Source: an uncultured Saprospiraceae bacterium
GTDB lineage: Bacteria > Bacteroidota > Bacteroidia > Chitinophagales > Saprospiraceae
DNA length: 64,000 nt
Direction of reading: 5' to 3'
Assembly (NCBI GenBank): GCA_938016265.1
Contig: CALLWB010000103.1
Span: 1 to 64,000 of the forward strand
Below are positions 53,677-62,544 of this stretch, piece after piece (position 1 is the stretch's first letter; each line of letters begins with the position of its first letter). The position numbers and the translations under genes are program-made. Below the pieces are notes generated by a model. It did no database searches. It was not told the origin of the DNA and saw nothing but the letters and a program-made list of their open reading frames with translations.

Positions 53677-54054
53677 CTATTTTATTGATGGGGATGCTTT
53701 TATGGTAAGCTTTTCATTGATATCATCATCTAACTCTTCCATCATTTCGCCATCGATATCTACGGACATTTGACGATTGTTAATTTCATTATTTTCGTGA
53801 TTTTTTATCGTTTCGGAGTCCTTATTTTTCTTATCGTCTTCTTTAGATTTGTCTGCGTCTTTAGTCGTTGGATTTACTGTTGTTGGAGCATCTTCCAGAA
53901 CAACAATCTCCTTAGTCATTTCATAATCAATGGTGCTGGCAAAGGATTGTTGAACAGAAAAGAAAACCATGAGTGCAAGCATTAGAAGTAATACTTTGTT
54001 TACAAATTGGAGATTGTTATTTGCTGTTGTAGATGGTGTTGTTGTAATACTCAT
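53677..54054 (-). CDS. Small exported acidic/basic low-complexity protein
   Basis: A 125-residue protein that I do not recognise. A hydrophilic leader of 20 residues precedes a hydrophobic segment (KVLLLMLALMVFFSV, about 20-34), which ends at an SFAS cleavage-like site. The rest is charged and probably disordered: KDADKSKEDDKKNKDSE, then MSVDIDGEMMEELDDD. It may be an exported or anchored protein. A 545-base gap upstream leaves room for regulation. Coding status is likely but not certain. Confidence 0.55.
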   Translation of the reverse strand: MSITTTPSTTANNNLQFVNKVLLLMLALMVFFSVQQSFASTIDYEMTKEIVVLEDAPTTVNPTTKDADKSKEDDKKNKDSETIKNHENNEINNRQMSVDIDGEMMEELDDDINEKLTIKASPSIK

Positions 54055-54557
54055 GATTATTTTTTTTGTGTTGTTATGATTCCAATGTGCAGGATTAGAT
54101 AAAATTACGCCTTAAAAATAATACAAATTTGTGACGAACCAATTGACAAATTTGTTCAGTTACAAACTAGTAGTGTAGGAGCGGCTTAACTGAATGGTGG
54201 AGTCAATGTGTTGATTTTGAACGACCTATACTTAATTGATATGTGAAAGTTCAGCTATTTAAACTTGTAGGAGAAGGTGACTTTTTTTGCTATAGAATTC
54301 CTCCATTTTATTTAGATTAAAGTTGATTTATTAGCGGTTTTAAAGAAAATTAATGCATTTGATAGCAACCTGGTATTCTAAAATTTGAAAAAATGGAGCA
54401 GCAAATTTCTTAGAAATAAAAAAATATTTACTTAGAATAACTCCTGTCCTTTACCGAAACTCAACTAACAAAAGTGTATCGACAGTTACCAGCACTGGCA
54501 TTTAGCAATTTCAGTATCAATCCTTCATCAATTTGAGAATGGCACGAAATTTATGTT
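54055..54557. other. Intergenic region without recognised gene
   Basis: About 500 bases between divergent genes with no convincing ORF. It holds TTTG at 54532-54535 as a possible -33 box for the FKBP gene. I see no strong hairpin or repeat in it. Confidence 0.4.
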
Positions 54558-54565
54558 TAAATTTG
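54558..54565 (+). promoter_or_regulatory. Candidate promoter of the FKBP gene
   Basis: TAAATTTG is an exact -7 match 35 bases before the start; TTTG at 54532-54535 could be the -33 box, with a 22-base spacer that is slightly long. Confidence 0.55.
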
Positions 54566-54599
54566 CGTTCTCATTAAATAATTAGAAAAATTTTCAATC

Positions 54600-55331
54600 A
54601 TGAATTTTAAAAATGTACTTTTGCTGGCCTTATTAGGAATGTTTACAATACAAACTGGGTTCGCGCAAAAGAAAGGTAAGAAAGTTAACAAAACAGAAAA
54701 TACTATTTCGGCTGTAGTAGAACCTGCAAATGATGAAAAAAATATGGAAGAATCAATTAGTTATGCATTTGGTGTCGTTTTAGGGAATAACCTCAAACAA
54801 ACGAAGATCAATGATTTAGATCTAGATGTCCTCAAGCAAGGAATCGCAGACGTCTTAGAAGGCAAGACAACTATGTCCAATGAAGCTGCTGGCCAAATGG
54901 TCAATGAGCACATGGCAAAAGTTCAAGAGGAAGCTTCGAAAGGACAGCGGGAAGCAGGTGAAAAGTTTTTAGAAGAAAACAAAGCTAAAGATGGAGTAAC
55001 GGTTTTACCTAGCGGACTTCAGTTCGAAGTACTTACTAAAGGTACAGGGCCATTCCCAAAAAGTACCGACAGAGTAACGACTCACTACCACGGAACATTG
55101 ATAGACGGTACTGTTTTTGACAGTTCTGTAGATCGCGGACAACCAGCAACCTTTCCAGTAAATGGAGTAATTCAAGGATGGCAGGAAGCGTTGGTACTAA
55201 TGCCTGTTGGATCTAAGTGGAGATTGTATGTACCTTCAGATTTGGCTTATGGTGCACGTGGTGCCGGTCAGACTATCGGACCACACTCAACACTTATTTT
55301 TGACGTAGAGTTACTAAAAATCGAAGAATAG
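54600..55331 (+). CDS. FKBP-type peptidyl-prolyl cis-trans isomerase
   Basis: A 243-residue exported isomerase of the Mip/FkpA type that speeds proline-limited folding of periplasmic proteins. A signal peptide (residues 1-21, GFAQ) is followed by a helical FKBP_N dimerisation region (SYAFGVVLGNNLKQ, about 55-135) and the catalytic FKBP domain (about 148-243), with the usual HYHGTLIDGTVFDSS, VIQGWQEAL and VPSDLAYGARGAG. All core binding residues seem present. Monocistronic, with promoter and terminator. Confidence 0.95.
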   Translation: MNFKNVLLLALLGMFTIQTGFAQKKGKKVNKTENTISAVVEPANDEKNMEESISYAFGVVLGNNLKQTKINDLDLDVLKQGIADVLEGKTTMSNEAAGQMVNEHMAKVQEEASKGQREAGEKFLEENKAKDGVTVLPSGLQFEVLTKGTGPFPKSTDRVTTHYHGTLIDGTVFDSSVDRGQPATFPVNGVIQGWQEALVLMPVGSKWRLYVPSDLAYGARGAGQTIGPHSTLIFDVELLKIEE

Positions 55332-55353
55332 ACGTATTCTATAAAGATGAAAT

Positions 55354-55381
55354 TGCCTTGATACTGCAAAGTGTCAGGGCA
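55354..55381 (+). terminator. Rho-independent terminator of the FKBP gene
   Basis: Twelve pairs (55354-55365 with 55370-55381, two wobbles) around a GCAA tetraloop, then eight Ts. Confidence 0.9.
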
Positions 55382-55393
55382 TTTTTTTTGTGG

Positions 55394-56500
55394 CTAGTTG
55401 ACCACGACAACATAATTGCCGTGTACCCACTCCCCATCACCAATCCGAAACCAAGAACCTTCTTGTTCATGAACCCGAACAATATCCCCACGAGTAAGTC
55501 GCTTTAACTTGGGATAGGAAGTACCAGGCCCACTGCGAACTGCTAAAAAACTAGTATCAACATGTCCGGTTCTGATATCATTGAAGGTAATGTAGTTATG
55601 GTGTACCCATCTGCCGCTGCCTTCCAATTTTAGCCAATTGCCTTCCTTGTCTGTTACCTCAACGGTATCTCCATTATTCAATGTTCCAACGATATCAAAT
55701 GTAGCACCTGGCCCACTTCGAACGTTCAAGGTATCCGATTCTACATTAACCGTCCCGTTTTTTGACACAAATTTGGAAAGGATATAGTCTGCATGTACCC
55801 ATTCCTGATCGCCGATTCGCAACCAATTCTCGATGCGGTCATAAATGGAGATCTCTGTGCTGATATTCAGTTTTTTGACGACTTTGTATTGGACGCCATT
55901 TCCAGCTCGTACATTGAGATTGTCTACGTTTACAAAACCAGATTGAACTGGTTCTGAGATAGGCAAATTGACTTCTTGATTTACTTTTGTTCTGAATTCC
56001 TGCCAGGGTGTTTCGTCGATCATCATCCTTGGACAATCCTTTCCTGTGATATCATAATGGCGGTATAGTTGATTGACCGACAGGTTATGCTTGTTTAGGA
56101 GGTGTCTGGTTAGGTCGAGGGTGTTCTGGTAGGTTTTCGCCCAATCGCCATCCTCATTTACACACATTTCTATACCGATAAGGAAGTAGTTTGGGTTTTT
56201 GTTTCCCTCTCTTAAATGCAAGCCAACTGGTTTATAACTTCGTGCTCCGACATGAAATCCCACCTCATTGTCAGGGAGACATTGCAGAATGGTACGGTCG
56301 TCTACCAGATAATGAGCCGAGGCAAATCGTTTCGTTTTATTAAAATAATTGCGATTGGCCATGGCAGTTGCTCCTCTGGATTTATTAGCGGTCCAGTGCA
56401 TCACGATGCCTTTGAGGTCTGTTAGAGCGTAGCGGTCGGTATCTCGAAGGTACGGTCGGTTTCTTCTACTGGTTAGCAATGCATTAGATATTGGGAGCAT
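55394..56500 (-). CDS. N-acetylmuramoyl-L-alanine amidase with three SH3b domains
   Basis: A 368-residue peptidoglycan amidase. The Amidase_2 domain fills about residues 25-180: the zinc His in VMHWTANKS (His35), HYLVDD, and HYDITGKDCPR with the last zinc ligands. Three bacterial SH3 domains follow (about 195-250, 255-305, 310-365), each with the LNVRxGPG-type motif and a closing WVHxxY. No signal peptide is seen, so it may leave the cell another way, be a cytoplasmic recycling enzyme, or be T9SS-independent. It converges on the FKBP gene. Confidence 0.9.
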   Translation of the reverse strand: MLPISNALLTSRRNRPYLRDTDRYALTDLKGIVMHWTANKSRGATAMANRNYFNKTKRFASAHYLVDDRTILQCLPDNEVGFHVGARSYKPVGLHLREGNKNPNYFLIGIEMCVNEDGDWAKTYQNTLDLTRHLLNKHNLSVNQLYRHYDITGKDCPRMMIDETPWQEFRTKVNQEVNLPISEPVQSGFVNVDNLNVRAGNGVQYKVVKKLNISTEISIYDRIENWLRIGDQEWVHADYILSKFVSKNGTVNVESDTLNVRSGPGATFDIVGTLNNGDTVEVTDKEGNWLKLEGSGRWVHHNYITFNDIRTGHVDTSFLAVRSGPGTSYPKLKRLTRGDIVRVHEQEGSWFRIGDGEWVHGNYVVVVN

Positions 56501-56598
56501 AGTATTCTATTCGAACATTAGTAAGGAGACAACTTTTGAGGCCGAAATATATTAATAAAAATCAAATTAATGGAATGCTTTACACTTCTTCGATGCAA

Positions 56599-57063
56599 TT
56601 ATTTCGAATGTAGGTGCGCCATAACATTAAATACTTTACCTTCTGTAATTGTACAACCCGACTGGATCATTTCAAAAATTTCCTTTTCCCGATCAGAATT
56701 GTACGCTTTTTCTGCTTTATAAAGTTGAATGGTGGAGCCTTCAATATCCTTTAGCACATTTGGACTGTTGAAGTCGATATGGCTGTTAGCATCGGCACTA
56801 AATCCTTTCATGAGGATTTTGTCTGGCTGACATTGGAATATTTTCCAGTCTTTGGCGGTGCGGTGTTCGATAAACTCAATTTTCTCTAGGACCTTTTGAA
56901 GGACGATATCACTAAAGTTTTCGATTAGTTTTTGCGCTTTTTCTGGATTGTTTAGTTTTAATTTTTCCCAATCCTCCCCAGTGATAGTGTTGGAAACCAG
57001 GAAATTGATGAACTCCTGTTCCATCTCCTTTAGCTCTTCGTCTGTAAGTCTTCTGTATTTCAT
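56599..57063 (-). CDS. DUF6495 family protein
   Basis: A 154-residue protein from the ATG at 57063, which begins MKYRRLTDEELKEMEQEFINF and matches the start of family DUF6495; a longer frame would add 18 hydrophobic residues that do not fit. SNTITGEDWEKLK and a long central helix follow, and the C-terminal half is beta-rich. The family is widespread in Bacteroidota and of unknown function. No signal peptide from this start, so cytoplasmic. Confidence 0.8.
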   Translation of the reverse strand: MKYRRLTDEELKEMEQEFINFLVSNTITGEDWEKLKLNNPEKAQKLIENFSDIVLQKVLEKIEFIEHRTAKDWKIFQCQPDKILMKGFSADANSHIDFNSPNVLKDIEGSTIQLYKAEKAYNSDREKEIFEMIQSGCTITEGKVFNVMAHLHSK

Positions 57064-57147
57064 AACGTATTCAAAGTAAAATAAAATAAAAACAGCAATG
57101 AAAAGATTGACTTTCATTGCTGCGCAAAATTAATAACTATTTTACTA

Positions 57148-58467
57148 TTATTTTTCTAGATCGGAGAGTCTTTTTTTGATGGCGTCCAATTCTTCTTTCA
57201 GTGCTTTATTTTCATTGTTCAAATCAATGGAATGCAGGAATAGCTCTTCAATTTTTTCGAGTAGACGGGCATCCATTTTTCCGAGGTCGATGCCTTCTTC
57301 TGCTACAGTTTGTGCAGAGGGAATGTTAGGCAGGTGTTTATTTTTCGAAACGAATTTATCTACTTCTTCTAAAGAGGTTAAGTGGTAATCATCAGCAAAT
57401 ACATAGTCGGCCCATTGGGCAGATCCTTCGATAGCAACGCGTACTCTTTCTGTCATGATACCGTCTGCCACATAAAGTTTGTAACCTCCTACAAGTGCAG
57501 CGCCCCCAAGACCGATACCTACTTTACCTCCTCCATTGACCATGTAAAGATTGTTTGCACTATTATTTTGAAGAAAAATGGAGCCATTTCCGTCAAGCTC
57601 ATTGCCATCCATGATTATTTTTTGAGAACCCGAGGCTACTGTAAATGCAGCAGTAGTACCATCATTTTCTGCACCATATACGTGAAGTTTGCTGGTCGGA
57701 AGATTTAGACCGACACCAACATTACCACCACCAGTACCTAGGACTAAATCATGGGTAGCATTGCGTTGGATATAAAGCGTTCCATTTGATGCATCTATTT
57801 CATTTCCATCCAAAAGCATTTGCTGTGTACCATTACCGACCGTCAATGCGGCGGAGGTAATACCATCACTTTCAGTACCAAAGACATGCAGCGCTGTCAA
57901 TGGATTAGTTGTTCCGATTCCAACTTTCAAACTTGGAGTCATTCGCATCACTTCTGCGAATGTTTCTGCGGTTGCGTCCCATGATCCAATTTGAAGTGCT
58001 TCATTAGATAGATAGGTGATGTCTCCCTCAGAACCGGAGGCTCCTCTGATCAAAAGTGCAGGATGGGTGGCTCCATCATCGACTATTTCCAGTGCTGCAC
58101 GAGGAGTGGTTGTCCGTATTCCAACTCTAAATTCAGGGGATATCGTGATTTGCGCGCTACCAGTGTTATAGCCAATACCAAGACCTGCAGCTGTTGTTTC
58201 AATATTTCCATAATCATTATCGTCCTTATCTCTGATAATGACTCCCCAGATTGAGCTTTGCGTTTGTAGCTCTACATAACCAGTTCCTCCGGCTCGAAGT
58301 CTTAGATTTTCAATACTATATATGTCATTTCCCCGAACTTTTAAATCGCCATTGATGTCGAGCGTCTCTGTAGGCACAACGGTTCCAACACCTACAAACT
58401 GAGCATGGATGATAGTAGTACTTAAAAACAAAGTTCCTACAAGAATAAAAAAATGTGAGTATTTCAT
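57148..58467 (-). CDS. Secreted tail-fibre-like protein
   Basis: A 439-residue protein with a signal peptide ending at IHAQ. Most of it is a beta-prism of short repeats with the pattern VGIGTTNPLTALHV or KVGIGLG, each followed by SDGITSAALTVGNGTQQ-like turns, as in phage tail fibres and Bacteroidota fibre-like proteins. The C-terminus (WADYVFADDYHLTSLEEVDKFV, then a coiled-coil LEKIEELFLHSIDLNNENKALKEEL) is the family's trimerising end. No peptidase S74 autocleavage domain is visible. Likely a trimeric surface or secreted fibre. Confidence 0.85.
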   Translation of the reverse strand: MKYSHFFILVGTLFLSTTIIHAQFVGVGTVVPTETLDINGDLKVRGNDIYSIENLRLRAGGTGYVELQTQSSIWGVIIRDKDDNDYGNIETTAAGLGIGYNTGSAQITISPEFRVGIRTTTPRAALEIVDDGATHPALLIRGASGSEGDITYLSNEALQIGSWDATAETFAEVMRMTPSLKVGIGTTNPLTALHVFGTESDGITSAALTVGNGTQQMLLDGNEIDASNGTLYIQRNATHDLVLGTGGGNVGVGLNLPTSKLHVYGAENDGTTAAFTVASGSQKIIMDGNELDGNGSIFLQNNSANNLYMVNGGGKVGIGLGGAALVGGYKLYVADGIMTERVRVAIEGSAQWADYVFADDYHLTSLEEVDKFVSKNKHLPNIPSAQTVAEEGIDLGKMDARLLEKIEELFLHSIDLNNENKALKEELDAIKKRLSDLEK

Positions 58468-58868
58468 GGTTTAAGGGATTTTGGATTATAATCGATTGTT
58501 CTTACTAAGTTAACAATTATTTCAGAATATTAAATTGGAAAATTGGATTGTTTTTCAAAATAAATCTTTTAGAATCAACAACATAGTTAGAGGTTTTAAA
58601 TTTTAATTTCCTTGTTCCTGAAAACTACATCCTTTCAAATCAAGCAGTTTGTTTAAGTATTTTTTTTTATGTTTTAAAATCATTAATTTGTTCTAGTAGT
58701 GTAACAAGTAATGTAGGCTTAGTAGTAAACTGATTAAGTCCGCTAGAGTTAATGTTTTCTTAATTAGAAATAAAGCCTAACCTTATACGTTTAACTACAA
58801 AACTACAGAATATCGAAGCATAGATTTACACAATTCACCTTATCAATTCATTAAAACCGTAAATCACC
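58468..58868. other. AT-rich intergenic region
   Basis: About 400 bases between divergent genes with no ORF of note, no clear hairpin and only weak promoter-like boxes. Confidence 0.4.
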
Positions 58869-59456
58869 ATGCGCACCTCATTCCGTTTTTCTAGCACCTT
58901 ACTACTTTTAGTTGTTTTGTTTATCACCTCTTGCGGGGAAAAGACGGAGATCGTCAATCCCACCCAAACTCCAACAGTCATCAACAATCCAGAAGCAGTT
59001 CTCCAACCTTATTTCGAAAGATTTGAGCAGGAAGGAGCGGCTAGAGGCTGGTCGGTCGACCTGGAAGCAGCAGAAATAATAGGAGAAATCAAAGAAATTG
59101 CTCAGGAGCATGTTGCAGGCCAATGCACTTGGGCCAGCCACCAACCTAATCTGGTAACCATCGATCTGACCTTCTGGAATGCAGCCAGTGACCTGCAAAA
59201 AGAGTTCGTAGTTTTCCATGAGTTAGGCCATTGTTTTCTAAATAGAGGACACCGGGAAGATGCCTTCACCAATGGACAGTGCGCCAGCCTAATGCGCAGC
59301 GGTCTTGAAGATTGCAGAGACAACTACACATCTGCTACGAGAAGTCAATACCTCGATGAACTATTTAATCGGAATTTTTCAAAAAAATCTTTTGATAATA
59401 CGGATCATAGCAACTCAAAGACCCTTAGCGATTTGACTGCATCAAATGACCTTTAG
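58869..59456 (+). CDS. HELGH-motif zinc lipoprotein
   Basis: A 195-residue lipoprotein with lipid Cys22 (LFITSC). The mature part has VFHELGHCFLNRGH, a HExxH zinc motif with a third ligand probably in the following GHRED segment, and several paired cysteines. It resembles putative metallopeptidase lipoproteins of Bacteroidota. The rest is helical. Substrate unknown; a peptidase role is inferred from the motif only. A long unexplained gap follows. Confidence 0.8.
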   Translation: MRTSFRFSSTLLLLVVLFITSCGEKTEIVNPTQTPTVINNPEAVLQPYFERFEQEGAARGWSVDLEAAEIIGEIKEIAQEHVAGQCTWASHQPNLVTIDLTFWNAASDLQKEFVVFHELGHCFLNRGHREDAFTNGQCASLMRSGLEDCRDNYTSATRSQYLDELFNRNFSKKSFDNTDHSNSKTLSDLTASNDL

Positions 59457-60055
59457 CTTATATTCATTGATAAAAAATAAGTCGTTTTTCTTGACTCGCT
59501 AACCCGAAAAGAATACCTTACAGCCATAAGTTCTTTAAAATAATAATTAAACATAAACGGGGATCGTGGGCCATCCTGCCGTAGATTGAGTTCGCGGTAC
59601 GAAAAGAAACGATCCTTAGCTCATGCGGGCATGAAATGTTTTTGAATCTACAATAGTATTATATTGGAGTAAGGACGCGTATTGACTAGGGCGGGCCTCA
59701 ATCTCGATAACATCGAGACTCTCTTCGGAGACAAGGGGATTACTGAACCAAAAACGGCTTCTCCATCCGTGTTTTGAATAAGGTTTCAAAAACCCCTTTG
59801 TGTTTGTGTGGGCATTTTTTTTGTCCTGTCGCCGCTTGTTTTGGTAAGTTTCACAGTTCTTTTTCCTTAAAGAACCCAACCAAACACTTTCATCAAAAGT
59901 CTAGTTCGAGCTTGCTTTTTGTATTAGCTGATTGCTGCGGATAAATTCAAAACAATACCTACCAAACGGCAAGATTTGACCATCCCAAAATATGCTTTAC
60001 CCCAATCAAAATTAAAATGATCATAATCGTTTTTTAATTTATAGACATTCCTACC
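59457..60055. other. Unexplained intergenic region with several hairpins
   Basis: Most of the 700-base gap has no recognised gene. It contains GGATCGT/ACGATCC (from 59563 to about 59616) enclosing a 40-base loop, TCATG/CATGA near 59622, TCTCGAT-AAC-ATCGAGA near 59703, and a 9-bp CAAAA-ACGG/CCGT-TTTTG stem near 59750. On the minus strand an 87-codon open frame with only a TTG start spans 59616-59879; its composition is unlike the neighbours. A remnant of a mobile element or a structured RNA is possible, not shown. Confidence 0.4.
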
Positions 60056-60063
60056 TATATTTG
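60056..60063 (+). promoter_or_regulatory. Candidate -7 element of the gamma-glutamyltransferase gene
   Basis: TATATTTG, exact consensus match, 98 bases before the start, implying a leader of about 90 bases. Confidence 0.4.
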
Positions 60064-60161
60064 TCCATCTTAATGTTTCGTAATAGCTATGAAGTCATAA
60101 AGTTGCTAGTTTTTGGTACTACCTACCACTAACCAATTCACAATAAACCATTATCTACCTA

Positions 60162-61679
60162 ATGAAAACAAAAGGCATTGTTACCGCCGGACATCCACAA
60201 ACAGCCTGGGCAGGTACACAGATTCTAGAAGCAGGGGGAAATGCCTTCGATGCTGCAATAGCAACCTTGTTAGCAGCATGTGTGAATGAATTTTGTATGA
60301 GTTCGTTGGCAGGTGGCACTTTCTTTAATGTATTTACTGCAAAGGGGGAATCGTATATTTTTGATGCTTTTTGCCAAACTCCTTCTCAGAAAAGACCAGT
60401 CGACGAAGTCCAGTTTTATCCACATACTATAGATTTTGGCGGCACGACAGAGGAATTTCAGATCGGTATGGGATCAATAGCGGTTCCTGGTACACTAGCA
60501 GGTATTTTTTCTTTACATGAAAAACTAGGCACTATTCCTTTAAAGGTATTAATAGAACCAGCATTGGAGATTGCCAGAACTGGTTCTTTAGTCGATGATT
60601 TTCAACGATTTGATTATGCAGTTTTAGAGTCTATGCTAAGAGTGCATCCTGATTCAAAAGCGCTATTTATAAAACCAGATAATTCTTTGGTAGAGGAAGG
60701 AGATCAGGTGAAAATGCCTATGTTCGCTGATTTTTTAGAAGCACTTGGCAGAGAGGGGAAAGACTTGTTTTACAAAGGAGAAGTCGCCCGAAAATTGACT
60801 TCGGATAGCTTAGAATTGGGCGGTTTTTTGAGCTATCAGGATTTAGAAAATTACAAGACCATTATTCGGAAACCGTTGTCATTCAAGCATAGAAACAATA
60901 CTGTTTTGACGAATGGCCTTCCTTCGATTGGTGGGCCAATTCTGGCCTTGGCCATGAGTAAATTAAAAGACAAACGCTACGATTATTCTCCAGATGATAA
61001 ACAACATGTACAACAATTGTTTTCCATCTTTGAATGGTTGGAGCAAATAGATCGCACACCACAAGGACTATCTCAGTTACTAGCAAAACAGGGAATTAAT
61101 TCCCCATCTTGGCAAACTGGAAATTCGAGTAAGTGGGGGAGCACCACTCATTTTAATATCATGGACGAACAGGGCAATGCGGTAGCAGTAACCACTTCCA
61201 ATGGAGAAGGATCCGGGTACATGCTAGAAGGCACGGGCGTAATGATGAATAATATGCTTGGAGAAGCAGCACTTTTACCAAATGGTTTCCACTCCTGGGA
61301 AAAAGCAACTCGTCTTTCATCGATGATGGCTCCTAGCCTTGTATTGAATGAAGAAGGTTTGGTGAAAATGGTTCTAGGTACTGGTGGGGCAGGTAGAATA
61401 CCTACAGCGATAATGCAGGTCTTGCATTATGTTTTAGATTATGGATTTGATATTGAGAAGGCGGTAGATGGCGCTCGGTCACATCTGCAACATGGTACAT
61501 TTGATTTAGAACCCGGTTTTTTTGAGGACTTATCAACCATTGTGAAAGCGGTGAAGTATTCTCAGTGGGATAAGAATTCAATGTACTTCGGCGGCGTGCA
61601 TACTATTCATCGACTTTCAAATGGTGAATTGGTTGGTGTAGGAGACAAACGAAGAAGTGGAGTGGTACGTAAAGTGTAG
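60162..61679 (+). CDS. Gamma-glutamyltransferase family protein
   Basis: A 505-residue Ntn hydrolase of the gamma-glutamyltransferase family, which cleaves gamma-glutamyl compounds such as glutathione. It is made as a precursor that self-cleaves; Thr328 in GSTTHF is the expected nucleophile. GNAFDAAIA (about residue 25), GSGYMLEGTG and MMAPSLVLNEEG are the other conserved blocks, and GTGGAGRIPTAI is the substrate-loop glycine motif. No signal peptide, so it is cytoplasmic as predicted, shorter than E. coli Ggt. It may also be a cephalosporin acylase-like member. Family clear. Confidence 0.92.
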   Translation: MKTKGIVTAGHPQTAWAGTQILEAGGNAFDAAIATLLAACVNEFCMSSLAGGTFFNVFTAKGESYIFDAFCQTPSQKRPVDEVQFYPHTIDFGGTTEEFQIGMGSIAVPGTLAGIFSLHEKLGTIPLKVLIEPALEIARTGSLVDDFQRFDYAVLESMLRVHPDSKALFIKPDNSLVEEGDQVKMPMFADFLEALGREGKDLFYKGEVARKLTSDSLELGGFLSYQDLENYKTIIRKPLSFKHRNNTVLTNGLPSIGGPILALAMSKLKDKRYDYSPDDKQHVQQLFSIFEWLEQIDRTPQGLSQLLAKQGINSPSWQTGNSSKWGSTTHFNIMDEQGNAVAVTTSNGEGSGYMLEGTGVMMNNMLGEAALLPNGFHSWEKATRLSSMMAPSLVLNEEGLVKMVLGTGGAGRIPTAIMQVLHYVLDYGFDIEKAVDGARSHLQHGTFDLEPGFFEDLSTIVKAVKYSQWDKNSMYFGGVHTIHRLSNGELVGVGDKRRSGVVRKV

Positions 61680-61809
61680 ATCGACTTCTCTTTGTTTTAT
61701 TATAACAGGACAAAATTGCCACTCGTGTTGATAAAATGTTTTTAACATAAATTGAAAATGAAAATATATTTTTCTAAAATTCTAATTTATAAAAATTTAA
61801 TTAATTGTA

Positions 61810-61825
61810 ATTTGTTTAAACAAAT
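61810..61825. promoter_or_regulatory. Candidate MarR operator 1
   Basis: ATTTGTTTAAACAAAT, a perfect 16-bp palindrome 31 bases before the marR start. A near copy lies downstream of marR at 62291-62306. Confidence 0.65.
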
Positions 61826-61855
61826 AAAGTTGTAACAAATAAAAATATTTAAAAC

Positions 61856-62287
61856 TTGAAGCGAAGTAAATTTGGAAATAACTTACAAGGGGTTTTATCA
61901 AACATACACTTAACTAGTGACTGGTTGCTTGGGAAGGTCGCCCTAGAGTTAAAGCCGTTTGAAGTTACTCCTCAGCAATATAACGTACTCGGGGTTTTGG
62001 CTGACAAGTGTCCTGAGGTGATGACTATGGGGGCAATTAAAAAGGAAATGACTGGCAAAATGCCTGATTTGACAAGGCTTGTGGGGCGGTTGGTTGAGAA
62101 AGGGGTTGCCGAGCGAAAAACTAGCATGGCTAATAGGAGGAGTGTGGAGGTGGCAATTACTGCAAAGGGGCTGAAGCTGGTGGAGGAGGTGGCTCCTGTG
62201 TTGGATGAGATGTTTGTAAGGGAGGTTGGTTTGTCGGAAGGTGAGGTTGAGGTGTTAGGTAGGTTGCTTGAGAAGTTGAGAAAGTAA
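61856..62287 (+). CDS. MarR family transcriptional regulator
   Basis: A 143-residue winged-helix regulator. ELKPFEVTPQQYNVLGVLA is the MarR helix region, with MGAIKKEMTGKMPDLTRLVGRL the recognition helix and RRSVEVAITAKGLKLVEEV the wing and next helix. The frame has a stop six bases upstream of a TTG at 61856 and no suitable ATG, so TTG is the most likely start. Two matching palindromes flank the gene, one before it and one before the acyl-CoA synthetase gene, which suggests that it controls both. The inducer may be an acyl-CoA or fatty acid, inferred from the neighbour. Confidence 0.88.
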   Translation: MKRSKFGNNLQGVLSNIHLTSDWLLGKVALELKPFEVTPQQYNVLGVLADKCPEVMTMGAIKKEMTGKMPDLTRLVGRLVEKGVAERKTSMANRRSVEVAITAKGLKLVEEVAPVLDEMFVREVGLSEGEVEVLGRLLEKLRK

Positions 62288-62290
62288 AAT

Positions 62291-62306
62291 ATTCGTTTCA
62301 ACGAAT
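62291..62306. promoter_or_regulatory. Candidate MarR operator 2
   Basis: ATTCGTTTCAACGAAT, 16 bp, equal to operator 1 at 13 of 16 positions with the same symmetry. It lies between marR and the acyl-CoA synthetase gene, where it could control the latter. Confidence 0.6.
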
Positions 62307-62544
62307 GTTGTTGTGGCTATTTTAATTTCTCACTAAATTTATGTGAAAATTTTAAGAACTACCAACCAATAATTCCAGAATATGAAGAAAACAATCCACC
62401 AAAGTCCTCCCAAACAAATTGCTAATCCTCAATTGTCAAGTAACACAATTTTTTTTTATTTCATTAAAACTCTTATATTCAATAATAATTTAAACCGAAC
62501 ATACTAAAACCCATTTTTTAGAATTGAACTAAAACTACGAATAC

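Noticed and set aside
59616-59879. An 87-codon minus-strand frame with TTG start
   Set aside because: Not called as a gene because it lacks an ATG, looks unlike any family I know and lies in a region with many hairpins. Kept as a finding instead.
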